A DNA stretch of 64,000 nucleotides from Paramylibacter kogurei (GTDB taxonomy: Bacteria; Pseudomonadota; Alphaproteobacteria; Rhodobacterales; Rhodobacteraceae): positions 62,001 through 126,000 of the forward strand of contig NZ_MDGM01000014.1 of assembly GCF_002742285.1 (NCBI RefSeq). The letters are read 5' to 3'. A program made the position numbers and the translations under genes. Shown here piece after piece: positions 18,527 to 25,820 of this stretch. Position 1 is the first letter of the stretch, and the number at the start of each line of letters is the position of its first letter. Below the pieces are notes generated by a model. The model saw nothing but the letters and a program-made list of their open reading frames with translations, was not told the DNA's origin and did not search any database.

Positions 18527-18703
18527 CTACTTGGTTAAGATGAGCTTGTTTTGCCGCGTTTTGCGCAACGTATATACCTGCCCATCAAGCACAAGATGCG
18601 CCGTGTTCAGATCGCCCAACACGTGATCAACGTCATAGGTTGGCACATTGCTTTGATTGAGCGGTATTTCTTTTAACTGCAAATTTTGCGCGCGCTCGCT
18701 CAT
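18527..18703 (-). CDS. hemP: Hemin uptake protein HemP family
   Basis: 58 residues. The carboxy end HLVLDGQVYTLRKTRQNKLILTK carries the HemP signature (GxxYxLRxTRxxKLILTK). HemP proteins are small factors linked to haem and iron uptake and, in some bacteria, act as regulators of haem transport genes. The frame is open to 18745, but ATG 18703 has GGAG 7 bases upstream and yields the normal family length. It is followed by the DUF1289 gene. An inverted repeat sits in the promoter region. Confidence 0.82.
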   Translation of the reverse strand: MSERAQNLQLKEIPLNQSNVPTYDVDHVLGDLNTAHLVLDGQVYTLRKTRQNKLILTK

Positions 18704-18743
18704 AAGATTGCTCCATCGGTCGATCTGTTTTGTTGATAAGGTC

Positions 18744-18774
18744 ATTATCTGACTAAATTTATCGGAATAGTCAA
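18744..18774 (-). promoter_or_regulatory. Putative hemP promoter with overlapping inverted repeat
   Basis: On the minus strand, TTGACT (18774-18769) and GATAAT (18749-18744) form -35 and -10-like elements 19 bases apart. The repeat TGACTA-N12-TAGTCA (18750-18755 with 18768-18773) spans the same interval, so a protein bound there would block the promoter. The regulator is not identifiable; an iron or haem regulator is the natural guess. Confidence 0.42.
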
Positions 18775-18878
18775 TGTTATTACTTGATAAATTTACTTGG
18801 TTAAGCGTGATCTGCTGTGAGCATCATATGGAATGGGACATTGCGTGAAATTCAGGGTGCGTTAATCATGTCAACTGA

Positions 18879-20252
18879 TCACGCCGCCACGTCAGAGCGT
18901 TTCCAATCCCCCCGCCACAGGCGGCGGTGGAAAACGGGGAATTTCAAAACCTCTTCCCAAAGAAAGAGCGACAAAATCCAAAAGGCAGGTGCATTGAAAT
19001 AGAGCACCAATATGGCCGTTGCGGGTACGCGGAACGCCCATTGAGTCCACACAAATATATGCATGACATAAACAGTGTCACCAGCCGCGCGCAGGGTGTT
19101 GCCACAAATTGCATTGGTGGCGCGAGGGAACTGAATGATCACGAGTATTGGAAGAAAGCCGAATAAAATCGCGCGGGTTTCGAGTTCAAGGTCGGGATAT
19201 ATCCAATCGAGCGACAGGCACATGATCAAGAAAATGATTGCTACGAGTCCCGCCGCAACAAAGGCGCCTTTCCATGCTTGCGATAGAAAACGATCCAATA
19301 CGTCCTCTGATGTGTGCTTGCCCAAAAGCTGAGCCACCAAAATCCCTGTGGCCTGTGTCCATTGCATTGCGACTTGGCCGGTCAACATGTTCCACGGTGC
19401 AATCAGTGTCATGGCGGCAAATCCGTTTAGGGACATATTTGCGTAAATCAATGAACAGACATGCGTGGCAAGTGTTGCGCTGACAAAGGTGGCGGCAATT
19501 GGTAGCGCAAAACGGATGTGGCGTTTCAATGTTGGAACAAAGGTTTGATTATGCCAGCCCACGACACGCATTAACGTACCATTCGTTTTGAGTAACAGCG
19601 CACTCCAAAACAAGGTTTGAACGGTGATGGCCAAGGCGCTGCCCATCGCGGCGCCCGCGACCCCGTATGCGGGCAATCCCCAATATCCATGAATGAGCGC
19701 GATGCTGGCAATGACATTGATTGGTACAGAAAGGAGATAGCCATAAAGCGGGAGTTTCGACCGGCTGCACCCGTTAAAAAAGCTGGCGATGCTCTGGCCG
19801 ATAGCCTCGCCGAAAATAACGATGGTGAAAATCGCCAGATAAGATTCGGCCTGAGTGGCGATCGCGACGGATGGCGCCAGCGCGGCGATCAGGGTGCCAC
19901 CCCATATGAGGATAAGACTGACGCCGATGATGCCGATGCTAATGCTCACCGCGAGCCCAGAGATCAGCGCCGATTTTAGATAGACCGCATCACCGCTGCC
20001 AAACGCTTGGGCGGTGCGGATTTGCATGGCGTGGGAAAAGGCGAATATAACCCCAAGCACGATCCCACCCAAGGCCGCGGCCAATCCCATTGCCGCCAAG
20101 GCACCTTCACCCAATGCAGAGAGCAAAAAACCGTCGATTACCACGGTGCCGTGTAAAAAGATCGCCTTTAGCGTCATTGGCCAAGCGAGCGCAAAAACCT
20201 CTTTTGCGCCTGGTGTGGGCACTGAATCTGATTGCATTGAATTCGTGATCAT
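18879..20252 (-). CDS. MATE family efflux transporter
   Basis: 457 residues with about twelve hydrophobic segments arranged as two homologous halves, typical of MATE (DinF/NorM) pumps that export drugs or metabolites in exchange for Na+ or H+. Family features include the amino-terminal LAWPMTLKAIFLHGTVVIDGFLLSALGEGALAAMGLA and a matching second-half segment near FALPIAATFVSATLATHV. The substrate cannot be inferred. Start ATG 20252; ATG 20237 is also possible. The GntR regulator follows upstream on the same strand, 74 bp away. Confidence 0.86.
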   Translation of the reverse strand: MITNSMQSDSVPTPGAKEVFALAWPMTLKAIFLHGTVVIDGFLLSALGEGALAAMGLAAALGGIVLGVIFAFSHAMQIRTAQAFGSGDAVYLKSALISGLAVSISIGIIGVSLILIWGGTLIAALAPSVAIATQAESYLAIFTIVIFGEAIGQSIASFFNGCSRSKLPLYGYLLSVPINVIASIALIHGYWGLPAYGVAGAAMGSALAITVQTLFWSALLLKTNGTLMRVVGWHNQTFVPTLKRHIRFALPIAATFVSATLATHVCSLIYANMSLNGFAAMTLIAPWNMLTGQVAMQWTQATGILVAQLLGKHTSEDVLDRFLSQAWKGAFVAAGLVAIIFLIMCLSLDWIYPDLELETRAILFGFLPILVIIQFPRATNAICGNTLRAAGDTVYVMHIFVWTQWAFRVPATAILVLYFNAPAFWILSLFLWEEVLKFPVFHRRLWRGDWKRSDVAA

Positions 20253-20326
20253 GGATCGATTCCGTAACTACAGGTCGCCTTACGGTCGAGCCATGCTGAG
20301 GCCACCTTGAATCAAGGGTTTTGATC

Positions 20327-21016
20327 CTATGATGTGCGCTCAAAATAATTTGCGTTTGTCTCTGTGATGCGCGCGATTGTGCTATCAAGGCGCGATAGAT
20401 GTTTCATGCCAAATTCGACCGCCTTTTCGCCATCGTTGGATTTGATGGCCGCAGCGATGTCGCGATGATCGCCAACCAGTTCTGGCATGCGCTGTTCTTT
20501 TTCCATTCCCAGCATACAAAGCCGATCCACCTTGGCCTTTTCTTCCAGAATGACCTCATAGGCATATTCAACCTTGGCAATTTCGCACAATACTTTGTGA
20601 AAACTATAATCCAATTGGCCAAAACGTTCGACGTCCTTGATTTTGGCGGCAGCCTCTTGTTGGAGCAATTCCCCATCCAATCGCGCAGCGCCCATCGCAT
20701 CACAATGGAGCGCGGCACGGCGCAGCACATCAGCCTCGATCGCTGCGCGCACAAAACGGGATTTTTCGATTTGGCGCATGGAAAACCGACGTACTTCGGT
20801 GGCGCGCTGTGGGCGGATGAGCAAAAGATCAAGATTGGCAAGGCGGCTGAATGCGTCCCGCACGGGTTGGCGTGATACGCCGAACTCTGCCGCGATTTCT
20901 GCCTCTGATATCTTATCGCCAGGTTTTAATCGAAGCGACGTAATCTGTTCATGCAAATAATCGAACACGTCATCGACACTGGTACGACGTTCACTTTGAG
21001 CAATTGCTGGCGGCAT
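20327..21016 (-). CDS. GntR/FadR-type transcriptional regulator of the alginate-like operon
   Basis: 229 residues. An amino-terminal winged helix (ISEAEIAAEFGVSRQPVRDAFSRLANLDLL, about 37-66) is followed by an all-helical FCD-type effector domain. FCD regulators respond to small organic acids. ATG 21016 is preferred to 21058 because GGGAGG lies 7 bases before it. The gene is divergent from the ABC operon and the spacer contains a perfect palindromic operator, so it very likely controls that operon and itself, probably being released by an oligouronide or its breakdown product. Confidence 0.87.
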   Translation of the reverse strand: MPPAIAQSERRTSVDDVFDYLHEQITSLRLKPGDKISEAEIAAEFGVSRQPVRDAFSRLANLDLLLIRPQRATEVRRFSMRQIEKSRFVRAAIEADVLRRAALHCDAMGAARLDGELLQQEAAAKIKDVERFGQLDYSFHKVLCEIAKVEYAYEVILEEKAKVDRLCMLGMEKEQRMPELVGDHRDIAAAIKSNDGEKAVEFGMKHLSRLDSTIARITETNANYFERTS

Positions 21017-21078
21017 CGTTTCACCCCTCCCGATCTCGATTCCAACTGACCTTAGCAAAAATCAAACTGGAATACCAG

Positions 21079-21112
21079 ACTAGTATTTCAGTTATTAGAC
21101 TAGTATACTAGT
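21079..21112. promoter_or_regulatory. Operator repeats between the GntR gene and the ABC operon
   Basis: ACTAGTATACTAGT at 21099-21112 is a perfect 14-bp palindrome. A further ACTAGTAT stands at 21079-21086, exactly 20 bp (about two helical turns) before it. The spacing and the place between the divergent regulator and transporter genes fit binding of dimers of the GntR protein on one face of the helix. Confidence 0.72.
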
Positions 21113-21174
21113 AATAATTGGCGATTCGTCGCGAGGTTAGATGCCCGTTTGGGCAGTGCCAATGGGAGGAAAAT

Positions 21175-22251
21175 ATGTCGGGTGTAAACCTAAACGGTAT
21201 CGTAAAATGTTACGGTGCAGTCGAAGTGGTCCATGGGATCGATTTGACGGTGGCGGAAAAGGAATTTGTTGTTCTGGTCGGCCCGTCAGGGTGTGGTAAA
21301 TCCACAACCTTGCGCATGATTGCAGGGCTTGAGGAGATCACTGCGGGTGATCTCACGATTCATGAACGTCGGGTCAATCGCATCGCCCCCAAAGATCGTG
21401 ATGTGGCCATGGTGTTTCAGAACTACGCGCTCTATCCCCATCTGAATGTTGCCGACAATATGGCCTTTGGGTTGCGCATTCGCAAAATGCCCAAAGATGA
21501 AATCAAGACGACCATTGAAGACGTCGCTGGGATATTGGGGCTTACTGAATATCTTGATCGCCGCCCTGCTGATCTGTCGGGTGGTCAACGTCAACGGGTT
21601 GCCATGGGGCGCGCGATCGTGCGTCACCCAAAGGTTTTCTTGTTTGATGAACCTCTTTCCAACCTTGATGCCAAACTGCGCACCCAGATGAGGGCTGAAA
21701 TCAAACGGTTACATAATCGTCTTGGTGTGACTTCGGTTTATGTGACCCATGATCAGGTTGAAGCGATGACATTAGCGGATCGGATTGTCGTGATGAACGA
21801 TGGTCGGATCGAACAGGTTGGCACACCCATGGAATTGTTCAACAATCCCGCCAATACCTTTGTTGCTGGTTTCCTTGGCTCTCCGCCGATGAATCAGATT
21901 AAAGGGACTTTGACACAAACTGGTGCACAGGTTGGCGATACGGAAATTAAGATAAGCGGTGCGATGAACGGCCAAGCAGGTCGTGATGTAATCGTGGGTA
22001 TCCGTCCAGAACATATCACGCTAAAGGCCAGCAAGAATACGTCTGCGTTGCCCATCGATCTTGATCTGGTTGAACCGTTGGGTTCAGAGGCCTTGCTTCA
22101 TGGCCGTCACGACAATGTCGAAATGGTATTCAAGGCCGACACTGATGGCGACATTGCACATCTGTCAGGTGTGAATGCGGTTCATATTAACCCCGATTTG
22201 GTCAAGCTGTTTGACGCTGAGACTGGTCGTGCACTGAACTTTGGGGCTTGA
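21175..22251 (+). CDS. ABC transporter ATPase, MsmK/UgpC/AlgS type
   Basis: 358 residues. Walker A GPSGCGKST (36-44), Q-loop QNYALYPH, signature LSGGQRQRVAMGRA, Walker B VFLFDEPLSNLDAK and the H-loop VYVTHDQ are all present; the carboxy-terminal part is the TOBE regulatory domain of CUT1 sugar importers. It drives the importer formed by the next three genes. ATG 21175 is preferred to 21118 because GGGAGGA lies at 21164-21170. The first gene of the operon. Confidence 0.92.
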   Translation: MSGVNLNGIVKCYGAVEVVHGIDLTVAEKEFVVLVGPSGCGKSTTLRMIAGLEEITAGDLTIHERRVNRIAPKDRDVAMVFQNYALYPHLNVADNMAFGLRIRKMPKDEIKTTIEDVAGILGLTEYLDRRPADLSGGQRQRVAMGRAIVRHPKVFLFDEPLSNLDAKLRTQMRAEIKRLHNRLGVTSVYVTHDQVEAMTLADRIVVMNDGRIEQVGTPMELFNNPANTFVAGFLGSPPMNQIKGTLTQTGAQVGDTEIKISGAMNGQAGRDVIVGIRPEHITLKASKNTSALPIDLDLVEPLGSEALLHGRHDNVEMVFKADTDGDIAHLSGVNAVHINPDLVKLFDAETGRALNFGA

Positions 22252-22256
22252 GTCAG

Positions 22257-23258
22257 ATGGCGGAGGAACACACCACAGCCGCGGGCCAACCCATTCAAGA
22301 GGCCGTAATCGAGGCGCAAGAGGCGCAGCGCATGCCGCCGAACGATGGCCGCTGGACCCGACTTTTCGATCATTTCAAACGCGAATGGCAGATCTATGCA
22401 ATGCTGCTGCCTACGATTATCTGGTTTCTGGTTTTTCTGTATAAACCTATGTATGGGCTGCAAATCGCGTTCAAAGATTACTCGATTTTCAGAGGTGTTG
22501 CGAATAGCCCTTGGATCGGACTTGAACATTTTCAGACATTGTTCTCGAATGATCAGTTCCTACGTGCCATCGGAAATACCATCAAGATTAGTGCACTAAA
22601 CCTGATCTTTGGTTTTCCTGCACCAATCATACTGGCGCTGATGTTCAACGAAGTTTTGCATGCGAGTTACAAACGCACAGCGCAGACCATCGTTTATCTG
22701 CCGCATTTCATTTCATCGGTTATCATCGCTGGTATCGTAATCACCGCATTTTCACCCACCGCTGGTATCGTCAATACGATCATCGGTTGGTTTGGGCTTG
22801 ATCCGGTTTATTTCCTAACCCAGCCCCAGTGGTTCCGACCGATTTTCGTGGGAACGGGCATCTGGCAAGAGGCAGGCTTTGGTTCCATCGTGTTCCTTGC
22901 GGCCATCGCCGGTGTTAACCCATCGCTATATGAAAGCGCTGTGGTGGACGGGGCAAACCGCTGGCAAATGATGTGGAAAATCACCATTCCATCGATCCTG
23001 CCAACGATTCTGATCATGCTGATTATTCGGATCGGCAATGTCATGGAAGTGTCTTTCGAACTGGTAATTTTGCTCTATCAGCCAGCGACCTATGAAACCG
23101 CCGATGTGGTCAACACTTGGATTTATCGCCAAGGGCTTCAGTCTGGCCAATATGACCTTGCCGCTGCGGGGGGCCTGTTCAACGCCTTTGTTGCATTTGT
23201 TCTGGTTATGACCGCTAACACCTTGTCGCGCCGTTATTCGCGCACGTCACTTTGGTAG
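22257..23258 (+). CDS. ABC transporter permease, LplB/AlgM1 type
   Basis: 333 residues with six hydrophobic segments and the EAA loop ESAVVDGANRWQMMWKITIPSILP (about 228-251), which contacts the ATPase. The LplB type of CUT1 permease pairs with YtcP permeases and large AlgQ/LplA solute-binding proteins, as in the Sphingomonas A1 alginate importer. A long cytoplasmic amino-terminal tail of about 35 residues is present. The stop of the ATPase gene is 5 bases before ATG 22257; TTG 22248 is a second possible start. Confidence 0.9.
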   Translation: MAEEHTTAAGQPIQEAVIEAQEAQRMPPNDGRWTRLFDHFKREWQIYAMLLPTIIWFLVFLYKPMYGLQIAFKDYSIFRGVANSPWIGLEHFQTLFSNDQFLRAIGNTIKISALNLIFGFPAPIILALMFNEVLHASYKRTAQTIVYLPHFISSVIIAGIVITAFSPTAGIVNTIIGWFGLDPVYFLTQPQWFRPIFVGTGIWQEAGFGSIVFLAAIAGVNPSLYESAVVDGANRWQMMWKITIPSILPTILIMLIIRIGNVMEVSFELVILLYQPATYETADVVNTWIYRQGLQSGQYDLAAAGGLFNAFVAFVLVMTANTLSRRYSRTSLW

Positions 23259-23270
23259 GAGGATGCCGCT

Positions 23271-24152
23271 ATGATGAAATGGAATCTCTACTCTCGCGGC
23301 GATAAAATTTTCGCCATTGCGGTCTCTGTCCTGATTGGGATGTTTACGGTGGCGACGCTCTATCCGTTTATCTACATCGCTGCGGTGTCGTTCAGTTCGG
23401 GTTTTGCGGCACAGTCGGGTAAGGTTGTGTTCATGCCCATTGACGCCACGATAGAGGCTTACGGTTATATCATTAACGATCCCAAGTTTTGGCGCTCTTA
23501 CGGCAACACGTTTATCTATACGATTGGTGGCACCATCATGAGCATGTTGTTCATTATTCCCGGTGCTTACGCGTTGTCGCGTCCACAGCTTAAGGGGCGG
23601 CGGTTTTTCAACCTCTTTATCGCGTTTACGATGTGGTTTAACGCAGGCCTGATCCCGTTTTTCCTGAACATGCGTGATCTTGGATTGTTGGATAGCATGT
23701 TTGGCATCATCATTGCCTTTGCGGTTAATGCCTTCAATATCATTTTGCTACGAAACTTTTTTGAAGCGATACCGCAAAGCTTTGAAGAAGCGGCACGTAT
23801 GGATGGGGCCAATGATTTTCAGGTTCTTTGGAAGGTGTATGTACCGTTATCCAAACCCGCAATCGCAACGATTACACTGTTTTGCATCGTGTCGCGCTGG
23901 AACGGGTTTTTCTGGGCGATGGTTCTGTTGCAAAGCGAGGAAAAAATCCCGCTACAGGTTTTCCTGCGCCACACAATCGCAAACTTGAGCGACAATGACG
24001 AATTCGCCATCTTGCAAACGGCGGCTGGGTTCAGCGCCGAAACGGTGACCGCTGCCATCATTGTCTGTTCGATTATTCCAGTTCTGATCGTCTATCCGTT
24101 TATTCAGAAATACTTTGAAAAAGGCATCCTGCTTGGGGGTGTGAAAGAATGA
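23271..24152 (+). CDS. ABC transporter permease, YtcP/AlgM2 type
   Basis: 293 residues with six membrane segments and the EAA loop EEAARMDGANDFQVLWKVYVPLSKP (about 171-195). It is the second permease of the CUT1 importer. AGGAGG lies 8 bases upstream of ATG 23271, with a second ATG directly after it. The gene overlaps none of its neighbours by more than a few bases, and the solute-binding gene begins 26 bases later, so the four transporter genes form a single transcript. Confidence 0.91.
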   Translation: MMKWNLYSRGDKIFAIAVSVLIGMFTVATLYPFIYIAAVSFSSGFAAQSGKVVFMPIDATIEAYGYIINDPKFWRSYGNTFIYTIGGTIMSMLFIIPGAYALSRPQLKGRRFFNLFIAFTMWFNAGLIPFFLNMRDLGLLDSMFGIIIAFAVNAFNIILLRNFFEAIPQSFEEAARMDGANDFQVLWKVYVPLSKPAIATITLFCIVSRWNGFFWAMVLLQSEEKIPLQVFLRHTIANLSDNDEFAILQTAAGFSAETVTAAIIVCSIIPVLIVYPFIQKYFEKGILLGGVKE

Positions 24153-24178
24153 TGAAATCGCAAAAGGGAGGAAACCAC

Positions 24179-25747
24179 ATGCGTAAATTATGCCTAGCCG
24201 CGGCTTTGTTTGCAGGAAGTGCAATCACGACGCCAGTCTTAGCTGATGATCACCTTAAGATCGTCGAAGGTGATCCATTAGAATTGACCATTCAGATGAA
24301 CCACCGCGCCTATCCAATCTACGAAGAATCTTGGCCAGTTGAACAACAGGCGCGCCAATGGACCAATGTCCATCTGGTGGATGTGACGGTCGGTGCGAAC
24401 ATGCGCACAGATTCTGAAAACACCGGCAACACAGAAGCGTTGAACCTTATGCTCGCATCCGGTGCAATTCCAGACATTGTTGGGTCTAGTCGTATCAGGG
24501 ATTTTGTAAATCAATATGGCCCAGAGGGTGCGTTCGTTCCACTTAACGATCTGATTGCAGAACATGCACCGAATATCGCCGCTTATTATGCGCAACGCCC
24601 CGACATCGAAGATGCGGTAAAAGCGGCCGATGGGCAAATGTATTACGTACCTTATTTGCCAGATGGTAAATATGGCCGCGCCTATTGGATTCGTACCGAT
24701 TGGTTGGATGCACTTGGTTTGGAAGTGCCCCAAACCGTCGAAGAATACGAAGCTGTTTTGCGTGCCTTTAAAACGCAAGATCCCAACGGTAACGGTGAAG
24801 CGGACGAAGTTCCATTTTTTGCACGTCAATGGCCAGAGCTGATCCGTCTTGTAACCCTTTGGGATGGTCGCGCACATGGCTCTGACACTTACCACGACTT
24901 TTTGGTTGAAGAAGGTAAGATCAGCCACGGATATATCGGCGAAGGTTATCGTGATGGTATCAGCAACTTGGCGCGCTGGTATGCCGAAGGTTTGATTGAC
25001 GCAGAAGTCTTTACACGCGGAAGTTCGGCGCGTGACTTCTTGCTGTCTGAAAATCTTGGTGGTTCTACACATGACTGGTTCGCATCAACAGGTGGCTATA
25101 ATAGCCTGTCGAGCGAGATTGACGGGTTTGAATTCCGCGCAATGGTGCCACCTGCATCGCCGAGCGGTAAGCGCGTCGAAGAGCATCGCCGTATCCTTGT
25201 GAAACCAGATGGTTGGGCCATTGGGCACACCAATGAAAACGTGGTTGAAACCATCAAATATTTCGACTTTTGGTTCACCGAAGAAGGTCGTCGTTTGGCC
25301 AATTTTGGTGTCGAGGGCACGCATTACAATATGGTTGATGGCAAGCCGATCTTTACCGAAGCTTTCCTGAATGCAGGCCCAGTAAATCGTTCGCTCAATC
25401 AGGTTGGTGCACAGCTTCAGGGCCGTGGTTATTTCCAAGATTACAACTACGAAATCCAGTGGACGAATGAATTCGCCCTCGAAGGCATCGAGTTGTACGA
25501 GCAGGGTGATTACCTCATCCCCGACTTCCTTGGTGTGGCATTTACCTCTGACGAACAGCAAGTCTATGACCGCACTTGGGGTTCGATCCGTGACTACATG
25601 CTTGAGCGCCAGCAAAGCTGGATTTTGGGCAATGGTGATGTCAATGCGGACTGGGATGCCTATCTCGCGAAGCTAGACGAAATGGGTCTTCAGGAACTGC
25701 TTGTTGTTATGCAGTCCGCCTATGATCGCCAATACGGCAAAAACTAA
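24179..25747 (+). CDS. Extracellular solute-binding protein, AlgQ-like
   Basis: 522 residues with a signal peptide cleaved after VLA (about residue 22). The mature protein has blocks that I recall from AlgQ1/AlgQ2 of Sphingomonas A1: NWPVA-like ESWPVEQQARQWTNV, LNLMLASGAIPDIVG, YGPEGAFVPLNDLI, DGQMYYVPYLPDGK, DPNGNGEADEVPF, GGSTHDWFAST and AYDRQYGKN at the end. AlgQ proteins bind alginate oligosaccharides. A calcium-site-like DPNGNGEADE loop at about 200-209 matches that of AlgQ2. Ligand identity is inferred from this likeness plus the adjoining lyase gene. GGGAGG stands before ATG 24179. Confidence 0.88.
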   Translation: MRKLCLAAALFAGSAITTPVLADDHLKIVEGDPLELTIQMNHRAYPIYEESWPVEQQARQWTNVHLVDVTVGANMRTDSENTGNTEALNLMLASGAIPDIVGSSRIRDFVNQYGPEGAFVPLNDLIAEHAPNIAAYYAQRPDIEDAVKAADGQMYYVPYLPDGKYGRAYWIRTDWLDALGLEVPQTVEEYEAVLRAFKTQDPNGNGEADEVPFFARQWPELIRLVTLWDGRAHGSDTYHDFLVEEGKISHGYIGEGYRDGISNLARWYAEGLIDAEVFTRGSSARDFLLSENLGGSTHDWFASTGGYNSLSSEIDGFEFRAMVPPASPSGKRVEEHRRILVKPDGWAIGHTNENVVETIKYFDFWFTEEGRRLANFGVEGTHYNMVDGKPIFTEAFLNAGPVNRSLNQVGAQLQGRGYFQDYNYEIQWTNEFALEGIELYEQGDYLIPDFLGVAFTSDEQQVYDRTWGSIRDYMLERQQSWILGNGDVNADWDAYLAKLDEMGLQELLVVMQSAYDRQYGKN

Positions 25748-25759
25748 ATCCTCCCTCTT

Positions 25760-25782
25760 GGGGCGGCGATGTGCGTCGCCCC
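25760..25782 (+). terminator. Hairpin between the binding-protein and lyase genes (possible attenuator)
   Basis: A 9-bp GC-rich stem with one G-U pair (25760-25768 with 25774-25782) around a 5-base loop, 13 bases after the binding-protein stop. It has no T run of note (GAGCTTAACTC follows), so it may stabilise the upstream mRNA or reduce read-through into the lyase gene rather than end transcription. Confidence 0.5.
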
Positions 25783-25820
25783 GAGCTTAACTCTTTCTAG
25801 TCACGCAGGAATACTGACCG

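Noticed and set aside
18780..20330. Search for a direct repeat of the tRNA-Arg 3' end as an island border
   Set aside because: No copy of the tRNA tail was seen at either likely border and no integrase gene occurs, so no attachment sites are reported.
24278..25072. A 264-codon open frame opposite the solute-binding gene
   Set aside because: Antisense shadow; the plus strand carries a clear AlgQ-like protein with signal peptide.
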